DNA of 64,000 nt from Bacteroidota bacterium (GTDB lineage: Bacteria > Bacteroidota > Rhodothermia > JANXDC01): positions 205,856-269,855 of the forward strand of contig JANXDC010000011.1 of assembly GCA_025059945.1 (NCBI GenBank), written 5' to 3'. The notes beneath the pieces were generated by a model, which was given only the letters and a program-made list of their open reading frames with translations, was not told the origin of the DNA and did no database searches. How positions within the stretch are numbered: the stretch's first letter is position 1; the number at the start of each line of letters is the position of its first letter. The translations under genes and the position numbers were made by a program. This document shows positions 50,486-59,891 of this stretch, in pieces.

Positions 50486-53400
50486 ATGCGCTACCTCTGG
50501 GCTGGGATACGGTTTGCGTTCTGGCTAGCGCTCTGGGGTGCGTTGGGCGCCGCCTTGTTCGCCCTCTCGCCAACCGGTCGGGGGCTGTTAAGGGAACGGC
50601 TTGAAGAGGCCTTCGCTGCGCGCTTTCAGGGGCGCTTGCACGTGGGGGATATCGTGCCTCTGGGTTGGAATCGGTTTCGCCTGCTCGATATCGGGCTGCG
50701 CGATCCCGAGGGGGTGCCCGTGCTGTGGGTCGATACGCTGGAGCTGGCCCTGCGGCCCCTAGAGCTGCTGCGAAACCGCATCGTCTTCCGCTCTGTGCAC
50801 GCCTCAGGCCTACGCCTAGCGCTCTTCCGGCATGCCCCACAGCGCCCTTGGGCGCTTTGGGAGGCCCTGGCCCCCCGCAGGCCGCCCCCCCTCGAGCGCC
50901 CCGGCCCAAGCTGGCTACTGTATGTGGATTGGCTCTCCTGGCGGCGGGCTCGTCTATGGCAAGCCGAGGGGCAGATAGGGGAGCTCCTGTCGGCCTCCGC
51001 TAGGATCCACCTGGAGTGGGGGACGGACTATCAACTTGTGGAGTTCAGCCACCTTGAGGCCGAGCTCCCCCGCCAGGGCCTTCACCTGCGACGTCTAGAG
51101 GGCCAGCTCTATTTGGATAGCGCGGGCCTGGAGGTAAATCGGCTGCGCTTGGAGACCGAGCGGAGTCGGCTGGCCTTAGAGCTTCGGCTGCGAGGCGCCG
51201 GATGGCGCGAACGGCCCAGTAGGCTCGGAAGCGAAGCGCTACAGGTGCGCTTGCAGCCCTCGCAGATCGCGCTTAAGGAGCTGGCCTCTTGGCTGCCGGT
51301 TCCGAGCCGCGACACGCTTTGGGTTGAGCTGTGGGCCGAAGGGCGCCTGGATCGGCTGCGGTTGCGCACCGCGGCCCTGCATTGGCGGGAGTCCGCGCTG
51401 CGGCTGCGCGGAGACATCCGGGGGCTTCCGGATTGGCGGCGCGCATTCCTGAGCTTGCGCCTAGAGCCCAGCCGGGTCCTGGCGGCAGACTGGCGGCCCT
51501 ATGCCGATCTGCTGCGCATAACGCCTCCTACGCTTCCGGATCGGCTCAACCTGGAAGGGCGCCTGGATGGGTTTCTGCGCGATTGGGTGGCCCAGCTGCG
51601 CCTAGACGGCGGATCGGAGTCGGGGGCGCTGGAGACAGACCTCAACGTCAAGCTCCCCCAAAATGGGCCCGCGCAGTACGCCGGCCTCGTTCGCCTGAGC
51701 AGCTGGAACCCCGCACGTTGGCTAGGCCCTCAGGCCCCTGAGGGAGCCTTTAACGGCGCACTCGAGCTAAGAGGGCGGGATGTGAACTGGCAGCGGGCCT
51801 CCGTGGAGGTGCGCGCTCGCCTTGTGGGTTCGCGCTGGCAGCGGATGCGCATCGACTCGCTTTGGGCGGAGCTATCCTGGGCGGATCGGCTTGCGGCGGC
51901 GCGGCTTGCCCTGCTAAGCCCCGATGGGGCGTTTGCCCTTGAAGGTCACGCCCGCTTTGCGGCCTTGCGCCTCTGGCCCGAAGAGGTGCGCCTGCAGGGC
52001 AGTTTCACCGACTGGATGCCATGGCGCTGGCTCAAGGAGGGATCACGAGATGCCGCACCGCTTTCGGGTCGCTGGTCCGTGGAGACGCGCGGGCCGGATT
52101 GGGAGTCGCTTTCCGCAAGCGCGGCGCTGCGCCTAGAGGGTCCGCAACCGGAGGAGGCCCTGGAAGCCCAACTGGAACTGGAGAGCACCCCGCAAGGGCA
52201 AAAGCGGATCCGCTTCGACTCCTCCGCTCTAGAGGCGGAGCTAGAGGGGCGCTTCAGCTGGGAGGGGCTAGCGGACCTGTCTCGCTACTGGGCGCTGCGT
52301 TTTCAGGGCTATGCGAACGAGCTTAGGGCGCTTGGGTCGGATAGCGCCGCCTTCGCGGCGGTTCGCGCCCCAGAGCCCGGCACGTGGGTCGCCCTGCGGT
52401 GGCGACCCAAACGGCTTGCGGCGCTGCGGTCTTGGTGGGCGTCCGCAGCAGAGTGGGCCTGGATCGGAGTGGGATCCTGGGAGGCGCGAGCCGAACCCGA
52501 TAGCCTGCGCATGCGCTTGCTTTTGCAGGCCGACTCCTTGCGCAGCCCAGCGGCCTCGATGGGATCTGCGCGGATGCAGCTGGAGGCCTCGGTGCTCCGC
52601 GCAACGCCCATGAGGTGGGGGTATCGCTTTCAGGCCCAGCTGCGGGATCTCGCGCTAGGGCCCCGACGTCTAGCGCAATTGGAGGCTTTAGCCGCTTACC
52701 GAGCTCCGCTTACGGAGTGGTACCTGAGCCTACGGGGGCAAGAGCCCGACGTCCGCCTGCAGGCCTCCGGCCTGCTAAGCCAGCAGGCCGGGCAAAGCCA
52801 CTTTACGCTCATCGACCTGTACGTCGGCACCCCCGCATACGCGTGGCGCAACCCCGAAGAGGGGCGCCTTGTGCTGTCGGCCGAGGGCCTAAGCGTTGAG
52901 GCCCTGGAGCTGGTCAACGGCCCGCAGCGGCTGCGCATTCGGGGCCGTCTGGGGTCGGCGGAGCGCGATTCACTGGAACTTTACATAGAAGCTCTGCAGA
53001 TGGCGGAGCTATCCGAACTTCTGCAGAGCCCCATTCGGTTGGCCGGACAGTTGGAAGCCCGACTTGCGCTGCGAGGGCTTCCAGGCGCTTGGGGGGCCCT
53101 TACGGGCGCGCTTCGCGTGCGCGGCCTGCAGGTGGATGAGGCTTTGCTGGGGGATCTGGAGGCCGAAAGCCGGTTCGATCCTCAAGGGGAGCGCGCCATC
53201 TTCTCCGTGCGCTTGCACAAGGATTTGCCTCCCGGTCGGATCGGGATCGCCAACAAGGCCGAGCTCATCGGCTCCTGGTCTTTGCGCACCCAGGCTCCCG
53301 ATGAGCCGGTGCTGCGAGCCGAGGCGCATCTAGAGGCCTTAGATCTTTTCTTCTTGGAATATCTGCTTGCGGATCTCTTCTCCCAAGTCGGCGGCTGGGC

Positions 53401-54958
53401 CTCCGGGGAGCTGCGTTTAGAGGGCCATCCGGGCGCTTTCGCTCTGGAGGGAACGGCGCAAATCGGCTCCGCGCGGGTCCGATTAAGTCAGTTCGACGCC
53501 GAGCTTACGGTCTCAGGCTCGATTCGGTTCTCGCCTCGGGCGCTTGAGCTGACCAACCTTGCGCTTCAGGATGACCGAGGAGGCTCGGGCCGGCTTGAGG
53601 GACGTCTTTTTCACAACGGACGTTGGGGCCAGTGGGCCTTTGATCTGCGCGGGGAGGCCCAAAACCTGTTGGTGTTAGACAATCGAGAGCGCACAGGGGA
53701 GCTTTTCTATGGGACCGTAAGCGCCTCGGGCCGCTTTAGCCTCACCGGACCCGAATCGCGGCCGGTGCTCTGGATCGAAGCCACGGCCGATCCCCGCTCC
53801 GAGCTGTTTCTGACGGTCCGCAGCGAGGAGCTTGAGGAAGCCGCCGATGGCTTTATCGTGTACCTAGAGCCCGTACCCCTGCTGGATACGCTTTCCGCCT
53901 CGCCAAGCCCCCGGCCGCGCGCTCTGGCCGGCGCGTCCCGGGAGCGCAGTTTTCTAGAGGCCCTGGAGATGACGCTCAACATAACGGCGCCGGAGGGCGC
54001 CACCGTTTGGCTCCTTTTCGATCCCCGCATCGGGGATGAGCTGCGCGCTGTGGGTTCGGGACGGCTGCAGCTTGTGCTGCGCGAGGGCCGTTTCTTTACC
54101 TTCGGCTCCTTTTCGGTCAGCCAAGGTGAGTACCGCTTTACGGCGCGCGATGTGTTCGTGCGCCGCTTTGAGCTCGAACCCGGCGGCGTGCTCCGCTGGG
54201 ATGGGGACCCTGTGAACGCCCAGCTGGAGCTAGCCGCGCTCTATCGGGCGCGGGTCGATCTGGGCCTTTCCGGTTCCGAGGCCAATGCGCGCGTGCCCCT
54301 GGGGATTCGGCTGCGGCTTTCCGGTCGCACCCAGACTCCCGAGGTCACGCTGGAGTTCACCCTGCTGGAGGAGACGACCGATCCCCAGCTGCGGGCCCGT
54401 ATCGCGCAGCTCAACCAGAGCGAAAACCGTCTTCTGGAGGCCGCTAGCGTGCTCCTTACCGGTCGGCTTTGGCAAGAGGGCGGCCTGGGGCCGACTACGG
54501 CCTTCGGAGGGCTGCTCGCCTCTGGGGGCACGACCACAGGGCTGTATTTCCTATCCAGCCAGGTGAACCAGCTTCTGCGAGGCCTGCTGGAAAACCTGGA
54601 CATTCAGCTGGACCTGCAGGATCTGCAGCGGGGTGGGGGCGTAAACGTGGATATCGCCCTTCGACTCTTTGACGACCGGCTGCTCATCCGACGCGTGGGC
54701 ACCCTGGGGGGCGTAGGCGCGCCGAACACTCCCGCGGGTGGCCCTGAGGGTGCCGGCCAATGGTTTGGGGACCTGACCGTGGCGTTTCGGCTCAGCAGAC
54801 GGCTTTCGGTGGAGTTCTTTCACCGCACCGGCGGAACTTATTGGCAGCTGAGTCCCGAAACATACGGCCTGGGGCTTCGGTACCGAACCGATTTCCCAGC
54901 CTGGCGATACGTGCTCTGGGGAGGCGAGCGCGTTCGCTCCGCGCGGGCCGGTCTGTGA
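50486..54958 (+). CDS. TamB-like translocation/assembly module protein
   Basis: Giant inner-membrane-anchored periplasmic protein of about 1490 residues. An N-terminal membrane helix (about residues 6-28, FAFWLALWGALGAALFALSP) is followed by a very long beta-rich region of repeated alternating strands, as in AsmA/TamB bridge proteins. The C-terminal part (about residues 1100-1490) is the TamB/DUF490 domain, with EGRFFTFGSFSVSQGEYRFT, RDVFVRRFELEPGGVLRWDG and ISLRLSGRTQ-like segments. It ends in barrel-like strands. Such proteins move lipids or help outer-membrane assembly; no TamA partner is in the window. The start lies one base after aroB. Confidence 0.88.
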   Translation: MRYLWAGIRFAFWLALWGALGAALFALSPTGRGLLRERLEEAFAARFQGRLHVGDIVPLGWNRFRLLDIGLRDPEGVPVLWVDTLELALRPLELLRNRIVFRSVHASGLRLALFRHAPQRPWALWEALAPRRPPPLERPGPSWLLYVDWLSWRRARLWQAEGQIGELLSASARIHLEWGTDYQLVEFSHLEAELPRQGLHLRRLEGQLYLDSAGLEVNRLRLETERSRLALELRLRGAGWRERPSRLGSEALQVRLQPSQIALKELASWLPVPSRDTLWVELWAEGRLDRLRLRTAALHWRESALRLRGDIRGLPDWRRAFLSLRLEPSRVLAADWRPYADLLRITPPTLPDRLNLEGRLDGFLRDWVAQLRLDGGSESGALETDLNVKLPQNGPAQYAGLVRLSSWNPARWLGPQAPEGAFNGALELRGRDVNWQRASVEVRARLVGSRWQRMRIDSLWAELSWADRLAAARLALLSPDGAFALEGHARFAALRLWPEEVRLQGSFTDWMPWRWLKEGSRDAAPLSGRWSVETRGPDWESLSASAALRLEGPQPEEALEAQLELESTPQGQKRIRFDSSALEAELEGRFSWEGLADLSRYWALRFQGYANELRALGSDSAAFAAVRAPEPGTWVALRWRPKRLAALRSWWASAAEWAWIGVGSWEARAEPDSLRMRLLLQADSLRSPAASMGSARMQLEASVLRATPMRWGYRFQAQLRDLALGPRRLAQLEALAAYRAPLTEWYLSLRGQEPDVRLQASGLLSQQAGQSHFTLIDLYVGTPAYAWRNPEEGRLVLSAEGLSVEALELVNGPQRLRIRGRLGSAERDSLELYIEALQMAELSELLQSPIRLAGQLEARLALRGLPGAWGALTGALRVRGLQVDEALLGDLEAESRFDPQGERAIFSVRLHKDLPPGRIGIANKAELIGSWSLRTQAPDEPVLRAEAHLEALDLFFLEYLLADLFSQVGGWASGELRLEGHPGAFALEGTAQIGSARVRLSQFDAELTVSGSIRFSPRALELTNLALQDDRGGSGRLEGRLFHNGRWGQWAFDLRGEAQNLLVLDNRERTGELFYGTVSASGRFSLTGPESRPVLWIEATADPRSELFLTVRSEELEEAADGFIVYLEPVPLLDTLSASPSPRPRALAGASRERSFLEALEMTLNITAPEGATVWLLFDPRIGDELRAVGSGRLQLVLREGRFFTFGSFSVSQGEYRFTARDVFVRRFELEPGGVLRWDGDPVNAQLELAALYRARVDLGLSGSEANARVPLGIRLRLSGRTQTPEVTLEFTLLEETTDPQLRARIAQLNQSENRLLEAASVLLTGRLWQEGGLGPTTAFGGLLASGGTTTGLYFLSSQVNQLLRGLLENLDIQLDLQDLQRGGGVNVDIALRLFDDRLLIRRVGTLGGVGAPNTPAGGPEGAGQWFGDLTVAFRLSRRLSVEFFHRTGGTYWQLSPETYGLGLRYRTDFPAWRYVLWGGERVRSARAGL

Positions 54959-54979
54959 GCCAAAAGCGGAGGCAACTGA

Positions 54980-57109
54980 ATGTCCGGGCAGCGCGATCAG
55001 ATGACGCCGCTTAGCGAACGCATCCTGCGCTTTCTGCGCACGTACCCCGGTCGGTTTTTTCGTGCCGGCGAGATCGCCCGCCGTCTGGGCCAGCGCACCC
55101 CGCAGGCGACACAGGAGGTGCGCCTAGTTCTGGAGGCGCTCCTGCAGGCTGGTCTCATCAAACGCATCAAAGGCAAGCGTTTCGGCTACGAGCCCGAGCG
55201 GCGCTATCTGGAGGGTATACTGCGCCTGACCCCGCAGGGCTTTGGCTTCGTCACGCCCGAGGAAGGAGCAGCAGAGGTCTTCATCTCGCCCCGGCATATG
55301 GGCACGGCCTTGGACGGAGACCGAGTGCGCGTGGCCCTGTTCGCCCACCGGGCCTCTGGGGCAAAGCACCCCGAAGGGGAGGTGGTTGAGGTGCTGGAGC
55401 GCCGCCGAAGAACCCTGGTGGGCACGGTTCGGCGTTTTCGGCGCCTGTACGTGCTGCAGCCGGATGACCGCCGGTTTCCTCACGATGTGATCCTCGCGGA
55501 GCGCGCCGGGGCTCAGGAGGGAGATAAGGTGGTGGTGGAGCTGGATCTGGAGGGCTGGACCGACCCCCGCCTCAACCCCGAGGGGCGCGTCGTGGAGGTG
55601 CTTGGCCCGGCGGGGCGATCGGACGTTGAGGTGCTGGCTGTGGCCAAGGCCTTCGAGGTCCCCTCGGTTTTTCCGGAGGACGCGCTTCAGGAGGCTGAGG
55701 CCCTGTCGGGGCGCATCGGCGCAGCGGATCTAGAGGGTCGGGAGGACTTTCGCCCCTGGATCGTCTTTACCATCGATCCGGCCGACGCGAAGGATTTCGA
55801 CGACGCCGTCGCTTTGCGGCCTCTTCCGGATGGCACCTATGAACTGGGGGTGCACGTGGCCGACGTCTCCCATTACGTGCGGCCCGGCACAGCCTTAGAC
55901 CGCGAGGCCCTACGGCGAGCCACAAGCGTTTACCTCGTGGATCGCACTCTGCCCATGCTGCCGGAGCGCCTTTCGAACGACCTTTGCAGCTTGCGGCCGG
56001 AGGAGGATCGACTGGTATACTCCGTGATCCTGAACCTCACCCCTCAGGGACGGGTTCTTCGCTACCGCATCACCAAGGGGGTCATCTGCAGCCGGGCCCG
56101 TTTCACATATGAGGAGGTCGATGCGATCCTGGAGGGGCGCCTAAAGCACCCCTTTGCGGAGATCCTGCGCCGGATGAACGAGCTGGCCAAGCGCCTGCGC
56201 GCCCGCCGCATGCGCAACGGAAGCCTGGATTTCGATCTGCCGGAGGTCAAGTTTGTGCTCGATGCGCACGGCCTACCCGTGGAGGTGATCCCCAAGGTGC
56301 GCAAAGACAGCCATAAGCTCATCGAAGAGTTCATGCTGCTGGCCAACCGCACCGTGGCCGAGCACATCGGGCGCTTGCGTCGCGGACGGCGCCCCAGGCC
56401 CTTCATCTATCGGGTGCACGATGAGCCGGATCCGCAGAAGTTGATCCAGCTAGACGCTTTCGTTCGGCATTTCGGCTATCGCCTCCAAAAGGAGGCGGAC
56501 CGGATCACGGCGCGCTCGCTGCAACGGCTGCTACGCGAAGTGGAGGGAAGCCCTGAAGAGGGGGTCATCGAGCAAGTGGTGCTGCGCTCCATGGCCAAGG
56601 CCGTATACGCCACGCGCAACATCGGACACTATGGGCTGGCCTTCCGCTACTACACGCACTTTACCTCGCCCATCCGTCGCTATCCCGACCTGATGGTGCA
56701 TCGGCTGCTGGATCGTTATAGCCGAGGCGGTTCGGATTGGGATGCGGAGGAGCTAGAGGCCATCTGCAGGCACTGTTCGCAGCGAGAGCGGGCGGCCGAC
56801 GAGGCCGAGCGGGAATCCGTTAAGCTCAAGCAGGTCGAATACATGAGCCGACGCCTCGGCCAGGTCTTCGAAGGCGTTATATCGGGCGTGACGCCCTTTG
56901 GCTTCTTCGTCGAGCTACTGGATACGCTGGCCGAGGGCTTGGTGCGTGTGCGCGACCTGCGGGATGACTATTACGTCCTGGATGAACGGCGGTACGCCCT
57001 GATCGGCCAAAGCACGGGCCGTTGTTATCGGCTGGGCGATCGGGTGCGCGTGGTGCCCATTCGGGCCGACACGGAAACGCGGCAGCTTGATTTTCAGCTG
57101 GCCGATTAA
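54980..57109 (+). CDS. rnr: ribonuclease R
   Basis: 3'-5' exoribonuclease of the RNase II/R family, 709 residues. An N-terminal winged-helix segment (residues 8-65) is followed by cold-shock domains (GILRLTPQGFGFVTPEE). The RNB domain has the catalytic aspartates in FTIDPADAKDFDDAVALR and also HVADVSHYVRPG. The RNB end YATRNIGHYGLAFRYYTHFT is followed by an S1 domain (GQVFEGVISGVTPFGFFVEL). The basic C-terminal tail of E. coli RNase R is missing. AGCGGAGG precedes the start. Its stop codon overlaps the convergent S9 stop within TTAA. Confidence 0.96.
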   Translation: MSGQRDQMTPLSERILRFLRTYPGRFFRAGEIARRLGQRTPQATQEVRLVLEALLQAGLIKRIKGKRFGYEPERRYLEGILRLTPQGFGFVTPEEGAAEVFISPRHMGTALDGDRVRVALFAHRASGAKHPEGEVVEVLERRRRTLVGTVRRFRRLYVLQPDDRRFPHDVILAERAGAQEGDKVVVELDLEGWTDPRLNPEGRVVEVLGPAGRSDVEVLAVAKAFEVPSVFPEDALQEAEALSGRIGAADLEGREDFRPWIVFTIDPADAKDFDDAVALRPLPDGTYELGVHVADVSHYVRPGTALDREALRRATSVYLVDRTLPMLPERLSNDLCSLRPEEDRLVYSVILNLTPQGRVLRYRITKGVICSRARFTYEEVDAILEGRLKHPFAEILRRMNELAKRLRARRMRNGSLDFDLPEVKFVLDAHGLPVEVIPKVRKDSHKLIEEFMLLANRTVAEHIGRLRRGRRPRPFIYRVHDEPDPQKLIQLDAFVRHFGYRLQKEADRITARSLQRLLREVEGSPEEGVIEQVVLRSMAKAVYATRNIGHYGLAFRYYTHFTSPIRRYPDLMVHRLLDRYSRGGSDWDAEELEAICRHCSQRERAADEAERESVKLKQVEYMSRRLGQVFEGVISGVTPFGFFVELLDTLAEGLVRVRDLRDDYYVLDERRYALIGQSTGRCYRLGDRVRVVPIRADTETRQLDFQLAD

Positions 57110-59814
57110 GGCTTGGCTCGCACAAGCCGAAAGCCCACGTAGGCGGCCGCAGGAGGTCTGTAGGACGCCTTGGGGTCGGCGGGCAAAACGGCCGCGCCCC
57201 CTCGCACAACGCCTTCTCCTTGGGCATCCAGGCACCATTCGGCCACGTTGCCCCCGATGTCGAATAGCAGCATCGGACCCGCACCGGGCCGCGATCCCAC
57301 CTCCAACAGCAGCGCATCCGCTCGGGGTAGCTCTTGCAGCTGGCGCTGCAGAAGCTGCACCTCATCTGGGTTCGGCGTGTATCCGGCCCAGAAGTCCAGC
57401 GTGTTCTCTTGTGCCCTTTTGTCCTGTGCGATGCGCTCTAGGGCTTCGAATTCGGCCACCGTGGGCAGGCGAACCGGCTGGCCCAGCTTTTCGGCCAGCC
57501 ACCGCGCATAAGCTTGGGCCTCCTGTAGCGAGATCCCGTTTGCCGGGTAGTTATCCGTACCGGCTGGATACGCATAGTCGGGCCGAAAGGCCCGATATTG
57601 GGCTCGCGTGATCTCAAAGCGGCTCACCCAGAAGGAGTCGGCTTTGACGAACTCCGGAACAAGCGTACCATCGGCTAGCCGTATCCCGTATAGGCCGTCT
57701 GTGCGGGCTATTTGCGCGCGTCTTAAGAGCTCCCCCAGGGGGGAGTCGGCCTTGTAGGCCGGGTTGGGTTTGTCGTATCGCCCGAATAGATACTGTGCAA
57801 ACCAGGCTAGCTCCTCCTCCATCTTGCGGCGCTGATGGGACAGGCGCACTAGGCTATGCTCCGCGCCCGGGAAAAGAACGAAGCGGACCGGGGCCTTGCC
57901 CAGCTGCTGCAGGGCGCGGTAATGCTGCCATCCTTGCTCCGTAGGCACGGCCCGGTCCTCGGTGCCGAAGCAGATAAGCGTTGGCGTTACGACCCGATCC
58001 AGCCGAAACAGGGGGGATTTTTCAAGGTAGTGCTTCAGGTTGTTCCAAGGGTTGCCCTTAAAATAAGACTCGTCGAAGCGGACGCCGAAGGAGCAGTTGC
58101 CGTAGTCGGAGATCCAGTTCACGTTGCCCGCTCCGGGTGCAGCGGCCTTAAAGAGCGTGGGATATTCCACGGTAAGCCCGATCGTGAGGATAGCCCCGTT
58201 GGACCACCCCATCACGCCCAGGCTATCCGAATGCACGAGGCCCCGTTGGATAAGGGCCTCCACGCCTCGCCGGATGTCGGGAAGCTCGTATTCGTAGTAG
58301 CGGCCCTTGATGGACTCGACGAACTCCAGCCCGTAGTTCGAAGATCCGTGGTAGTTGGGCCGTAACACGAAGGCGCCGCGTTGGGCGAGCAAGTTGGGGT
58401 AGCCGGCCCAAGATTCCCGCCAGGCGTCTAAGTCCACGGAGGCCGGCCCGCCGTGTATGAGCACGATGAGCGGGTAGCGGCGCCCCGGTCTGTAATCGTG
58501 CGGGTAATACAGGATGCCTTCGATTGTGCGGTTGCGAGACCCTCGCCAGCGGAAAACCTCGGTCTGAGCGATGCGGCGCTCCCGCAGGTGCGCGTTCAGG
58601 CGCACCAATTCCCGCACGCCCACAATGCTTTCCCCTTCTAGGCGCCCCCAAAAGTATTGCGTGGGCCGGTTGGCTCGAGAATGCGCTAGAACTATCGTGC
58701 GCCCGTCCGGACCTAGGACCACGCCGCCCAGGTGGTCCGGCGACAGGCTCGTGTCCGCGATCGAGACCCAGCGGCGCTCCCAGCCAGAGGGCGTGCGCAC
58801 GTAGTGCGCCAGACGGTTTGTGGTCCCGTTGGCCAGCTGCACCAGCACCCCCTGGGGGGTGGGCACCACGACGCCGAAGCTGCCCAGGCCCCAGTCCCAC
58901 GCCAAAGGTACCTTAAGGTGCGTTCGCGTGCTCAGGTCGAAATAATAAAGCTCCTCGATGCCCGCACCCTCCCACTGGGGATCGCTTGCGCGCGTGTCTG
59001 TGGCGTAAAATCCGCGCGCGTCCGGCGTCCACTGAAAGTTGCCCGGGTCCAGATACCGTTCGGCGAAGATCTCAATGCGTTCTCCGCTTACGAGGTCGTA
59101 CAGAAACTGGCGGGGCTGTTGGCGGGCATCGGCCGCGTAGTGGGGGCTCTGGTTGTGGGAGGTGACGATGTAACGCCCGTCTGGGGAGAGGGCGAATTCG
59201 AGGATCTGGTCCGTGTTCTCCGTCAGGCGCCGCACGTTGCGCGTTCGGATGTCGAGCTCAAAAAGTCGGACCGGCGGCCAAAACTCCGGATCTTCGACCA
59301 CTTGGGCGTCGTCCTTGCGCTCCTTAAGCTGGCGTTCGCGCAGCGTGGGCTCCTCCCGCGCCAGGAAAACGATCCGAAGCGAATCCCGCCAGGCGAAAGC
59401 GCGCACCCCTCCCTCGTGGTTGCTGATCGGCCAGGGCTCGCCCCCGTCGGGACGGATGAGCCAGATCTGGCGTCCTTCTTTGAGCTCTTCGGCTCTGCGG
59501 GCCGAGAGAAAGGCGATCCAGCGGCCATCGGGGCTAAAACGCGCCGCGGCGTCGTCGTGTCCGCCGCGCGTAAGCTGCACGCTTCCACCCTCCGGAAGGC
59601 GCGTAAGGTACAGATCGGTTACGTGTCGATCCTTTTTCGGATCCGCGTAACGCTTGGCCCAGACCACGGCTCGGCCGTCGGGTGAGATGTCAAAGCCGGT
59701 GATGCTTTCCTGTTGGATCACGTCCTCTATCGTCCACGGTTTATGGGTGCGCTGAGCCCAGCCGGCAAGCGCACTCCCCAAGCCCAGCAGCAAAGACAGA
59801 CCCACGCGGCCCAT
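57106..59814 (-). CDS. secreted S9 serine peptidase fused to an FGE/sulfatase-modifying-like domain
   Basis: A 902-residue protein with three parts. A signal peptide (about residues 1-20, ending ALAGWAQ) is followed by an eight-bladed-propeller-like N-terminal region with PD40-type repeats (ARFSPDGRWIAFLSARR and FALSPDGRYIVTSHN). Next comes the S9 alpha/beta-hydrolase peptidase. Its triad is Ser538 (VMGWSNGAILTIGL), Asp620 (FGTEDRAVP) and His653 (GAEHSLVR). The last 200 residues resemble FGE-sulfatase/C-type-lectin domains: VSRFEITRAQYRAF, VRLPTVAEFEALERIA, DIGGNVAEWCLD, VVRGGA and VGFRLVR. Start 59814 has AGGAGG eight bases upstream. The C-terminal domain lacks an obvious catalytic Cys pair, so it may be structural. 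Confidence 0.88.
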   Translation of the reverse strand: MGRVGLSLLLGLGSALAGWAQRTHKPWTIEDVIQQESITGFDISPDGRAVVWAKRYADPKKDRHVTDLYLTRLPEGGSVQLTRGGHDDAAARFSPDGRWIAFLSARRAEELKEGRQIWLIRPDGGEPWPISNHEGGVRAFAWRDSLRIVFLAREEPTLRERQLKERKDDAQVVEDPEFWPPVRLFELDIRTRNVRRLTENTDQILEFALSPDGRYIVTSHNQSPHYAADARQQPRQFLYDLVSGERIEIFAERYLDPGNFQWTPDARGFYATDTRASDPQWEGAGIEELYYFDLSTRTHLKVPLAWDWGLGSFGVVVPTPQGVLVQLANGTTNRLAHYVRTPSGWERRWVSIADTSLSPDHLGGVVLGPDGRTIVLAHSRANRPTQYFWGRLEGESIVGVRELVRLNAHLRERRIAQTEVFRWRGSRNRTIEGILYYPHDYRPGRRYPLIVLIHGGPASVDLDAWRESWAGYPNLLAQRGAFVLRPNYHGSSNYGLEFVESIKGRYYEYELPDIRRGVEALIQRGLVHSDSLGVMGWSNGAILTIGLTVEYPTLFKAAAPGAGNVNWISDYGNCSFGVRFDESYFKGNPWNNLKHYLEKSPLFRLDRVVTPTLICFGTEDRAVPTEQGWQHYRALQQLGKAPVRFVLFPGAEHSLVRLSHQRRKMEEELAWFAQYLFGRYDKPNPAYKADSPLGELLRRAQIARTDGLYGIRLADGTLVPEFVKADSFWVSRFEITRAQYRAFRPDYAYPAGTDNYPANGISLQEAQAYARWLAEKLGQPVRLPTVAEFEALERIAQDKRAQENTLDFWAGYTPNPDEVQLLQRQLQELPRADALLLEVGSRPGAGPMLLFDIGGNVAEWCLDAQGEGVVRGGAAVLPADPKASYRPPAAAYVGFRLVRAKP

Positions 59815-59827
59815 GGGGCGAACCTCC

Positions 59828-59856
59828 TTGCGAACCAAGGACTGAGCTCGTAAAGT
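59828..59856 (+). promoter_or_regulatory. promoter candidate for aat
   Basis: TTGCGA at 59828-59833 and TAAAGT at 59851-59856 are separated by 17 bases in the 77-base divergent region. The predicted start would leave a leader of about 29 bases before aat. Confidence 0.5.
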
Positions 59857-59882
59857 AAGGGGGCGTTTTTAGGTCGGAGCAA
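59853..59882 (-). promoter_or_regulatory. promoter candidate for the S9-FGE gene
   Basis: On the minus strand TTGCTC (59882-59877) and TTACTT (59858-59853) are 18 bases apart. Its -10 box occupies the same bases as the aat -10 box on the other strand, so the two promoters would compete. Confidence 0.4.
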
Positions 59883-59891
59883 GCGGTTCTA

